Both the position numbers and the translations under genes were made by a program. A DNA stretch of 64,000 nucleotides from the NCBI GenBank assembly GCA_009823505.1, contig VZQC01001015.1:164307-228306 (forward strand). The letters run 5' to 3'. This document shows positions 55,846 through 64,000 of this stretch, in pieces (position 1 is the stretch's first letter; each line of letters begins with the position of its first letter). Below the pieces are notes generated by a model. It was given only the letters and a program-made list of their open reading frames with translations, was not told the origin of the DNA and did not search any database. This stretch comes from Rhizomys pruinosus (lineage: Eukaryota > Chordata > Mammalia > Rodentia > Spalacidae).

Positions 55846-56672
55846 AGTCTATGTTCTACTGGAAGGGAAGGGGCGAGGGGAATTCCTGTTCTCCATCTCA
55901 TCTTTACCCACGCTTCACTCATAGGTATAAAAATACAAAATTGGACAGTCATGGATTGAAAAATTGGACTTTTTTAAATGCTGTAAATTTAATAGACTTA
56001 GAAGCTGGGAAGAAAAATATATAAAATTAGATCTTCGGCATCCTGTATTGATGTAAATTTACACTGTTAGGGTTCTTTGGCTCTGTTTGATTCCATATCA
56101 AACAAACTAAAGCACAAAAATATACTCATTTCACTATAACAGCCAGGCCCAGTCTGGCAGGACGGATGCAACAGCTCAGCGATATTGGCAGCCTGTGTCT
56201 CTCTCCATCTCTCAGCTCTGCTTCCCTGCAGTTGACTGACGTCACACCAAAGCTGGTCACATTAAAACCGGTCACTTCTGTATACCATTTTCCTCCCAGA
56301 CATCAGACTCTCTGCCTGTCTCCAGCAAAGTTTCAGAAATTTATCTGCCTTGGCCTGGCCTCATTGCGTGATCCTCGGTCATCAAAACAGCCACAGAGAT
56401 AGGTTGTTCTGTTTGGCCGGGCTTAGGAGATGTGTCAGAGCTTGGAGTCAATCCTGGACTCCACCATTTGGCCAGAGATTGGAGGAGGAATAGGGTTGCA
56501 AGAGAAAGGAGTGATATTAACAAAATGGAACTTGGAAAAGTGGACAGACAAGGGACAGTCATGTCTTCCTTTGCCTTCGGAGGGAGCACCATGATGTCTC
56601 TGAAGGAGATGACTCTGGCTGAGATTCCTGGATGAGACCCAGGACGGCCGGGAAAACGGCTTGGTTGATAAA
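55846..56672. other. Unique region
   Basis: No gene or repeat recognised. Confidence 0.4.
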
Positions 56673-56785
56673 GTACACACACACACACACACGCACACAC
56701 ACACACATATACACAAACACACATGCATACACATGCACGCACATACACACACACATACACACACATGCATACATACACATGCACA
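56673..56785. repeat. (CA)n / AC-rich microsatellite
   Basis: CA array with CG and CAT interruptions. Confidence 0.95.
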
Positions 56786-56889
56786 AGCACTTTTATAAAC
56801 TTAGAAGAGAGAAAGGAATTGGTGAGGCCAATGATCACACAGTTTATAGGTGAGTCCTCATTTAGAAGCAAGGTAACCAATTGCTTTAG

Positions 56890-57285
56890 TGTGTTTCCCA
56901 TTGTTATGATAAAACAGTCCTCCCCAAACCAACTTGGAGAGGAAAGGGTTTATTGGGTCACATATCCCAATCACAGTTCATCTCTAGGAGAAGCTGGGGA
57001 AGTAAGTCAGTGCAGAAATCTAGAGTCAGGAACTGACACAGATCTCAGAGGGAAGCTGCTTACTGACTGCCTCCTCTGGCCTGTGCTCAGCATGCTTTCT
57101 TATATAAAACAAGACCACCTGCCGAGGGTTGGCACCACCCTCAATGGGCTGGGCCCTCCCATATAGATCAGCACTCAAGAAAATGCCTCTGGCCAATCTG
57201 ATATGCACACTGGCCAATCTGATATAGAAAATTCCACAAATGAAGTTCCCTCTTCTCAGGTGTGTCAAGCTGATAACTGAAGTTA
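56890..57285 (-). mobile_element. ERVL/MaLR LTR, antisense
   Basis: TGTGTTTCCCATTGTTATGA, GGAGAGGAAAGGGTTTATTG, CACCCTCAATGGGCTGGGCC, CAGGTGTGTCAAGCTGATAA. Carries an internal 21-bp tandem duplication at about 57190-57225. Confidence 0.8.
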
Positions 57286-57294
57286 TCCGGGAGT

Positions 57295-57760
57295 TCAATT
57301 ATCCTGCTTCTTCGTTCTAAACCTTCAAAAGTTGCAGGCTCGCTGGGATGAGCTGGACACCTACCTGGAAAGTACTTATGGTGGGACAGCTTGTGCGTGG
57401 TACTGTCTCTTCTAAGTCTCATTTATCACAATCATTTCACCAAGTTTTTCTAAGCTGCACACTGGACTTTTACATGTAAAATGGTAAGTCTCTCTGGTCA
57501 GAAAAATCAAACAATTAGACAAGAACAGGGGAGTCTGAACTCTAAAGCAGCAAGTCCATCATGTGATTCGATCTCACTGGAAAAAGACCTGGCAGTAGGG
57601 ATTGTGAGTGAGATTAGATATCAGTGCATCCTCAGAGGAAGCATCCTCTGACGTCAGTATTGGAACAGAAACTGGAAAAGATTCAAGATTCCTAACTCCG
57701 AGTAAATAATTCTTTCCATTTAATTTGATAAAAAGGAGTCATGTTCACTAAAATACTAAC
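57295..57760. other. Unique region
   Basis: No gene or repeat recognised. Confidence 0.4.
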
Positions 57761-57765
57761 TAAAA

Positions 57766-57899
57766 ATACAGGATCTTACTGTGCAGCTCTGGCTGGGTTA
57801 TAACTCTACATAGATCAGGCTGGCCTCAAACTTCCAGAGATCCACCACCTCTGCCTTCCAAGTGCTGGGATTAAAGGTGTGCACCACTACACCTGGCTC
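57766..57899 (-). mobile_element. B1 SINE
   Basis: ACAGGATCTTACTGTGCAGC, GATCAGGCTGGCCTCAAACT, CTGGGATTAAAGGTGTGCAC, CACCTGGC. Confidence 0.9.
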
Positions 57900-57959
57900 A
57901 AGGATGGCTTTTAATACAAACCCCAAATATCAATTTATCTCTGAAACAAGCACATAACT

Positions 57960-57998
57960 ACACATACACACACAAACACACACACACATAAAACATAC
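57960..57998. repeat. CA-rich simple repeat
   Basis: Interrupted CA array. Confidence 0.85.
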
Positions 57999-58310
57999 AC
58001 AGCACGAATACTCATTCTAAACTTCTGCTTCCAAGAGATTGTATATAGAGGAGGATTTGAGTCAGGGAAAAACCAAAGCATTTTGTTTCATAAATAGAAT
58101 TGGTGTGGGAGTTGATTGTTTTCTCTCCTGAGGGATAAACATTTTAATTTAATAACAGAAAGTGCCTAAGTGTTCTTGGAGAAAGAAAAAAAAATCAGTG
58201 TTCCTAGGAGGACAGAGCCTGTTCACGTGCTAAACACCTAGAATGAAGAATTTCGCAGCAGTGCTGCTCAGAAGTACCAAACAAGGTGTTCCACGTCAAA
58301 ATTGGTGGCT

Positions 58311-58535
58311 GTGGGGCTGGAGACAGGGATCAGCGATTAAGAGCATTGGCTGCCTTTGCAGAGGACCCCAGTCAGTTCCCAGCACCCACATGATGGTTAA
58401 CAACCATCCTCAACTCCAGTTCCGGGAGGCCTGATGCCCTCTTTTGACCCCCCAAAGGCATCGAATGATATGTGGTAAATTTCCTTGCATGCAGGCAAAA
58501 CACTCATACACATAAAATAAAAATTAATACATTAA
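58311..58535 (+). mobile_element. B2 SINE
   Basis: GTGGGGCTGGAGACAGGGAT, CTCCAGTTCCGGGAGGCC, CATGCAGGCAAAACACTC, A-rich tail. Confidence 0.88.
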
Positions 58536-58649
58536 AAAAATTCATAGCAAAAATAACTGGTTACTCTGTACTGGGCAATTTTGTGTTGCAGACTCTGCTC
58601 TGCACATATATCTTCTGATCAACCCCTCACATCAAGCCTATGATTAGGG

Positions 58650-58755
58650 GTGCCCATTTTATAGATGAGTTAAGTGAGGCTAGAAGTAGTTGGGAGGGTT
58701 GCTAGTAAGGGATAGAGAAGGCATTCCAGCCCAAGTCTGTGTGACTGACTTCAAA
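58650..58755 (+). mobile_element. MIR SINE fossil
   Basis: CCCATTTTATAGATGAGTTA, AGTGAGGCTAGAAGTAG, CATTCCAGCCCAAGTCTGTG. Confidence 0.65.
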
Positions 58756-59184
58756 GACTGTGTTTATATTAAACACTTTAATAGTGGGTCTAACCTAGCA
58801 TCTTAAGTCAGTTGTAGATTTGTACAAAGAGAGGGACTGAAAAAAAAAAAGAACCAAAATAAAAAAAATTTGCACAGTATTTATTAAGAGAATGCCACCA
58901 CAGATGAGGTGACATCAGGGAGGTGGGCAAGCCAAGAAAATAAAACTGTATGTGTGAAACAGAAACACACACAAAGGGGATCTTCACGTAAATAGAGCGT
59001 GGTCATATTTGTGCTTGTTTGTCGCCAGGCCTCTGTGAGGAGTCTGCTTGTTCTTTCATACACACTCATGAAGTAGTAGGGCATGATCAGAGAGTGCTGT
59101 CGCCTGTTAGCTGGCCCTCAGGATCCACAGGAGATTGGTTCTGCCTCTTCCTGGTTGGACTCATAGCTACTGATCCTTTACTGT

Positions 59185-59540
59185 ATTGTTTTTCTTGTCA
59201 TGGTGACAAAATACCTCCCCAGAAGAAGTCCCTTAATGGAGGGGGGATTTACTTTAGTTCTAGAAGTTTCCTCTTTCATGGTAGGGGAGATATGTCTCAG
59301 CAGTTCTGTGGGGGTGGGCGCTTGCAATGGTAGCTGCTCACATGAAATTGACCAACAAGCAACCTGTTCAGGCAGGAAATGGAGGTGGGGTACAGCCTCC
59401 AAAGACCCCACCCCTCAATGTCTCCCTCTGCCAGTCTCTAGCTCCAAAGGTTCTATGGTCTCCTCAAACAGCACCACCAATGGGGGATCCAGTTTTCAAA
59501 CACTTGGACCTTAAGGGACATTACAAATTTAAATAATTAA
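59185..59540 (-). mobile_element. MaLR-type LTR, antisense
   Basis: GTTTTTCTTGTCATGGTGAC, AAATACCTCCCCAGAAG, GGGATTTACTTTAGTTC, ACTTGGACCTTAAGGGAC. Confidence 0.6.
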
Positions 59541-59624
59541 CATCTGTTTAAGGTGTTTTCATGAACTATTCATATATAACCAACAAATAAACACCGTAGG
59601 CCCTCCTGATGATGATACTAATTA

Positions 59625-59815
59625 TTCCCTAATACTTAGGGAATGCTCACTTTGATCCAGATCATACATATTAACTTGTTAAAATCCTTACCATGGGACC
59701 CTTACGGAAGTACCTTATTATTTACTCTATTCTTTTAGAAGAAACTGAAACACAAAGAAATCATAACTTACATAGGTTAAGAATCAAACTTGGATATCTG
59801 GTATCAGAGCCCTAT
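59625..59815 (+). mobile_element. MIR SINE fossil
   Basis: TTATTTACTCTATTCTTTTA, AGAAACTGAAACACAAAG, TAAGAATCAAACTTGGATAT; MIR order, diverged. Confidence 0.5.
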
Positions 59816-59819
59816 AGAC

Positions 59820-60280
59820 CAGGGCTTGGAACATTTCCTTTTTGAAGGGCCAGATAGTAAATAGTCAAGATTTTCAGATTATAGAGTCAGTGCCAACTTC
59901 TTAGCACCATGGCACAACTACAACTACCAGTGTTAGTAGTCACAGACTAAGAAGAAAAGGATGAACAAGCCAATAAAACTTTATTTATAAAAACAGACGG
60001 CAGGGGCTGGAGGGATGGCTCAGGGATTAAGAGTACTAGTTTCTCTTGCAGAGGACCCAGGTTCAATTCCTAGCACCCACATGGCAGATCACAACCATCT
60101 GTAGCTCCAGTTCCAGAGTGTCTGGCGCTGTCTTCTGATCTCCCCCAGGCATTGCAGGACACAGGTGCACTTACATATATGCTGGCAATACACTCACACA
60201 CACAAAATAAATATAATAAATACAGTATTTCAGGAAACAGACATCAGGATAGATTAACCATCACTGGTCTAGACTAGTTT
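59820..60280. mobile_element. MER1-type (hAT-Charlie) fossil, split by a B2
   Basis: TTTTTGAAGGGCCAGATAGT, AGCCAATAAAACTTTATTTA, TAAAAACAGACGGC; after the B2 it seems to end near CATCACTGGTCTAGA. Second member beside 2296-2440. Confidence 0.65.
60004..60225 (+). mobile_element. B2 SINE, nested in MER1-type element
   Basis: GGGGCTGGAGGGATGGCTCA, CTCCAGTTCCAGAGTGTC, GCATTGCAGGACACAGGTGC. Flanks AAACAGACGGCA and AAACAGACATCA fit a slightly decayed target-site duplication. Confidence 0.9.
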
Positions 60281-60340
60281 ATAAAGCCTACATTAGTTGA
60301 TTTTCTTTTTTCTTATATAAGTAACTCTAGACATAGTAGG

Positions 60341-60378
60341 GGGAGAGAGAGAGAGAGGAAGAGAGAGAGGGGGAAGAG
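60341..60378. repeat. (GA)n-rich simple repeat
   Basis: Imperfect GA array. Confidence 0.9.
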
Positions 60379-60477
60379 AGTCAGAAAGTGAATTTCCACG
60401 TGCAACTGGAGACTAGAAGTTGGCATCAAGTTTTATTCTGTTTCGTCTATAGCTCCCTCTCGTTTTTGTTTTTGTTC

Positions 60478-60590
60478 TTTTTGAGGCAGGGTCTTCCTTT
60501 AGTTCCAGCTGGACTGGCACTCCCTCTGTAGACCAGGCTAGCCTTGAACTCACAGAGATCTGCCTGCCTCTGCCTTCTGAGTGCTGACAG
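60478..60590 (-). mobile_element. B1 SINE, 5' end missing
   Basis: TTGAGGCAGGGTCTTCCTTT, GACCAGGCTAGCCTTGAACT, GAGTGCTGA, then unrelated sequence. Confidence 0.85.
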
Positions 60591-61300
60591 CTTCTCTCCC
60601 TGAATCTGGAGCTCGTGGACAGGTTAGACCAGCTAGGAGAGCCCTGGAAACCCCCGTCTCCACATCTTGTCATTGGGTTTTAGGTGCACACCCCCACACT
60701 GCTCTCTGTGGGTATGGAGGAGCTGAATTCCCATCCTGATGCATGTGCAGCAAGCATTTCATGCCCTGGGCCATCTCCCTGCCCTTTCTGGGGTGCCGGC
60801 AGAGACGCCCCTGTCTTTGCTCTATCTCTGCCTCAGAACTGACTGTCCGTCTTACCACTGTTGTCTCTATACTGTAATTACTAGAACGCTCACCTGTCTG
60901 CCTGAATGACAGCCTGTCATTCCGGAAGGTCATGAACAGTGTCTTGCTGCACTGCTCTGTGCTGCAATGCTCCCTATAGTGAGGCTTCAGTAGATAAAGG
61001 CCAAATGAGTGAATAAGTTAACTTACAGGATTCTTAACTTCCTGAGCTTTAAGACGGCCTTCCCGGAGTGCACGATTTGCATTGTTTTCTGGGACTTTCT
61101 TTTTGCTATTAATCCCCTTGTTCAATTTTCAAGACATTACAGTAGGCATCTATTTCCCCATGAAGCTAATTTTTATTTTCACACCTTATTCATGTTGAAG
61201 ATAACCAAAGAGAACTAGGGACTATGACTATTCAACAGTAAAATCATTCTAAAGCAAGGCTTTGTTGGCAAACCAGCTATAATCAATTAATTTAATTAAT
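60591..61300. other. Unique region
   Basis: No gene recognised. Confidence 0.4.
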
Positions 61301-61607
61301 CGTCTTAGTTATTTTGCTGTTGCTGTGATGAAATGCCTCGATGAAAGAAACTTAAGGAACAAAGTTTATTTTGGCTCACGGTTCAAGGATGGGAAAGACA
61401 TGGAGGCAGAGCAGGAGGTGACAGTGCATCAACTCTCAGAGTGGTGGACCTGGCTACAGAGCCTCAAGGTCCACCCCCAGTGACTCACTTCCTACAATGA
61501 GCTTTACCCCCTAAACATTCTATAATCTTCCTAAACAGAACCATCAGCTGTGGGACCAAGTGTTCAAACATTTGCCTCTATGGAGAACAGTTCATGTTCA
61601 AACCACA
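61301..61607 (-). mobile_element. MaLR (MT/ORR1-like) LTR, antisense
   Basis: GTCTTAGTTATTTTGCTGTT, AAAGTTTATTTTGGCTCACG, GTGACTCACTTCCTACAATG, CATGTTCAAACCACA. The opening TG has mutated to CG. Confidence 0.7.
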
Positions 61608-61624
61608 TATTAAGTAATTAAATT

Positions 61625-61825
61625 GTTGTGGTACTTGGGATGGATCCAGGGTCTTACGCATGCTGGGCAAGTGGTCTCCCACTGAGGTACAGCCTCAGCC
61701 CTCTTTTTTTACGTTTTGTTTTAAGACAGAGTCTCACTAAATTGCCCCCGCTGGTTTTGAGCTCACTCTGTAACTCGGGCAGGGTTTGGAGTTTCCATCC
61801 TCTCACGGCCTGGGCCACCCAGCAC
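61625..61825 (-). mobile_element. ID-like plus B1-like SINE pair, antisense
   Basis: ID-like head in reverse (CAGGGTCTTACGCATGCTGG, CTCCCACTGAGGTACAGCC) and then a 7SL-like segment (AAGACAGAGTCTCACTAAAT, TTGAGCTCACTCTGTAACTC). Confidence 0.55.
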
Positions 61826-62539
61826 AGTTGAGACATTAATCTATAGACAAGCCTTTACTAAAACCTGAAATGATTCTAAGGGGGGGGAGTCTTTCTTGTA
61901 ACTTTTCAACTTGGTGGAGGAATTAAGCACTCCAATTCTGTTAAGTAGAAACTTATGTATGTAATTCTGTGCTGAACTGCATTATACTCAAGTATCAATT
62001 TGTGTCACATCAACACAGGAAGTTTTTATAGATCGTGCAGCTTAAATGAGCCCATCTGTTTCTCATAGTCCTGCAGGTAAGCAAGTCCAAGATAAAGGTG
62101 ACAGAATGTCCAAAGCTTGGGGAAGCCATTCATCCCGGTTGCCCAACCCTGCCTCTTCGTCGTATTGCTACATGGAGGAGAGCAGAGGAGTGTCTCCACT
62201 CCTGTGTCTCTTTTCAGGACATTCGCAGTGGGCTCTAGCCTTGAAACCCAGCTATTTTCCTCCTAGTCTCAGCATCCTGGGGATTAGGATTTCAAATGTG
62301 AGTCTTGTTATGATATAAAGCATGGTGTCTATAACACTTTGTTTAATAAATAAGCAAGTATTAGGCAGCTGCACCCTCTCATCGGTTTTCAGTGTCTGAG
62401 GTATAAGACTGAGCACCACAGGGGCCCACAGAACTTATGTTTTCATTCAGAGGGATAGAACCATGAACCGAATAGACAATCTAGGAACAAGACGATTGCT
62501 GACAGTGGTAAGTGAAAGGAATTAAAGAGTGACATTGTC
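61826..62539. other. Unique region
   Basis: No gene recognised; an L2-like scrap lies near 62420-62480. Confidence 0.35.
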
Positions 62540-62810
62540 TGAACCTGGAGCACAGGCCATGGAGGAACGCTGCTTCCTGGCTTGCTCTGTGGCCCAGGCT
62601 CACCTTGATTTCTCATACAATACAGGACCATCTGTCCAGGGATAGAACCACCCACAGTGGGTTGGGTCCCCCCACACCACTCAACAATCAAGAAAATGCC
62701 CCACAGACATGGCCACAGGGGGATCCAATGGAGGAAATTCCACAACTGAGGTTCCTCCTTCCAGGTGTGTCAAGCTGTCAGCTGAAGTTGTCCAGCACAG
62801 ATGTGATCCA
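62540..62810 (-). mobile_element. ERVL/MaLR LTR, antisense, truncated
   Basis: GGAGCACAGGCCATGGAGGA, GGCTTGCTCTGTGGCCCAGG, ACCCACAGTGGGTTGGGTCC, CCAGGTGTGTCAAGCTGTC, ends GTTGTCCAGCACA. The poly(A)-signal end is missing. Confidence 0.8.
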
Positions 62811-63384
62811 GCATAATTGATGCACAGGTTTGGAATTCTCTGGAGATAAATATTCAGAAACCTCTGATTTGAAACTTGAACAGGAAATAAAGTCTGAGGT
62901 CAAAGCATTCTAAGTCGAGAAAACAAACCAGCAACACATAAAGAAAAGCACGGAAGCCCTAGGATGAACAAGTTTGGGAAGTTCTAGAATATCTCTGGAG
63001 CATTGGGGTTGGGATGGTAAGATATAGAGACAGAAAGGAGTCATGACCTTGTCTTAGTAGATGCTGATACCACAAGGACTTGTCAAAGACCAGGAATAGA
63101 AGTCAAAAGACAAATTGGGAAAACATTTGCTATCATCATGGTAAGGAGTTGTGCTCAGTGCTAGTAGAAGAGAAGTCAGCAGATGAGGGATGTTTTGAGA
63201 GCAACATGCTCATGAACAGGATGTGAAAAGGAAGCCAAGACAAAACTCAGGGACGACTCTCAGCACACCCACACGGGAAGGTGGAGAGAGGGCATTGCCA
63301 TTTCCCACAGTGTATGTGCATTAAGGTTTTCTAGGTGAATAGAGCTCATAGAAAGTCTATATCATAAAGGTACTTAATATATTT
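62811..63384. other. Unique region
   Basis: No gene or repeat recognised. Confidence 0.4.
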
Positions 63385-63875
63385 GCTCCACAATAGGGTC
63401 TGGGTAGTCTAACAATGGCTGTCAGTACCCTGGAGAGACTGAGAACCCAGTAGCTACTTGGTTCACAAAGCTGAATACCTCAGCTTTCCCAATCCAGTGC
63501 TGAAGGCCTGGAGGATTCCTGGGGAACCAGTGGTCTCAGTCCACAATGGAAGGTGAAGAATCTGGGTTCTGATGTGAGCTAAGGATGGTGGCGGCAGCAG
63601 AGGCAGATGTACCTGCCACCAGGAAGCAAAGGCAGGCAGGCAAATGGCTGCTCATAATAAGGTGTCCTTATACCTGGGCTGCTGTTGGAAGGTTCTGCCC
63701 ACTCCTGAGGAGGACCACCCACTCCTGAGGAAGACCACCCACTCCTGAGAAGAACCACCCCTCAGTTAATCCTTCCTGGAAGCACTCTTACCAACCACCC
63801 AGAGGTCTGTTTCTTAGTGGATACCCAATCCAATGAAGTTGACAGTTAACACTGAGGACTGCACTGGGAGACTGA
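63385..63875 (+). repeat. Unnamed interspersed repeat, copy 2, with internal 20-bp tandem array
   Basis: CTGGGTAGTCTAACAATGGC, GTGCTGAAGGCCTGGAGGAT, CTCAGTCCACAATGGAAGG align with the copy at 50.1 kb. Further right, ACTCCTGAGGAGGACCACCC is repeated three times in register (63701-63760), then CAGTTAATCCTTCCTGGAAG and GAAGTTGACAGTTAACA, an LTR-like end block. Confidence 0.55.
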
Positions 63876-64000
63876 GACACATTTGGAGGGTGCAGAAAAT
63901 TTAAAAGCACTTGCTAAGGCATATTAAGCTCCAGATGTGATCATGCAAATAGAGAAATCAAATGAAGAGAGTTCAGTAAAAAATAAATCATGTTGAGATA

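Noticed and set aside
56341..56901. Minus-strand open frame of 186 codons
   Set aside because: Its centre is the (CA)n array read as Val/Cys; no domain in the remainder, no start context or conservation evidence.
63701..63760. CRISPR-like regularly repeated units
   Set aside because: Tandem without spacers, inside a eukaryotic repeat; not a CRISPR array.

Overview
The window is nuclear genomic DNA of a muroid (mouse-like) rodent and appears to be an intergenic region or the inside of a very large intron. The assignment rests on interspersed repeats that can be read directly: B1 (7SL-derived), B2 and ID (tRNA-derived) and B4-type dimeric SINEs, rodent ERVL/MaLR solitary LTRs, L1 relics, older MIR and MER1-type fossils, and many (CA)n, (GA)n and (TTTA)n microsatellites. 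The young B1 copies share a shortened motif (sense CTACAGGGAGACCCTGTCTC) and the young B2 copies carry a 17-bp internal tandem duplication. Neither matches the textbook Mus or Rattus consensus as I know it, so a different muroid lineage is likely, but I cannot name the species.

I found no convincing protein-coding gene, tRNA, rRNA or CpG island. All long open frames are explained by simple repeats (His/Thr from CA, Ser/Phe from CT, Val/Cys from GT), by SINEs or LTRs read through, or by decayed L1/ERV sequence. The only recognisable protein is a broken antisense L1 ORF1 coiled-coil at the left edge.

Layout: 1-5 kb holds the L1 5' end, B1, an ERVL LTR, a MER1-type transposon, two adjoining LTR-like pieces and a B2-B1 composite SINE. 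5-9 kb is mostly unique with two antisense LTRs. 9-17 kb is SINE- and LTR-dense and includes a MaLR LTR bracketed by a 93-bp direct duplication. 17-20.3 kb is an almost repeat-free island. 20.3-25 kb is a pile of nested insertions (B2 in B2, LTR in B4, B2 in LTR). 25.4-25.9 kb is a polypyrimidine tract. 31.5-34.75 kb holds a large internally duplicated unclassified element. 35-38 kb is B2-rich. 38.1-40.5 kb and 44.5-46.8 kb are repeat-poor islands with dense developmental-type transcription-factor motifs. 47-64 kb is ordinary repeat-laden sequence with a probable antisense retro-insertion at 49.6-51.1 kb.

The most interesting signal is a chimeric SINE made of the 5' half of B2 fused at one fixed junction to a full B1. 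It is present three times, and one copy is flanked by a single 13-bp target-site duplication, so the fusion moved as one unit. Next are the B2 subfamily with the 17-bp duplication, the 93-bp duplication around an LTR, and the duplicated element at 31.5-34.75 kb. Family names for old LTRs and SINEs come from memory of consensus sequences, and all edges without a stated target-site duplication are approximate.
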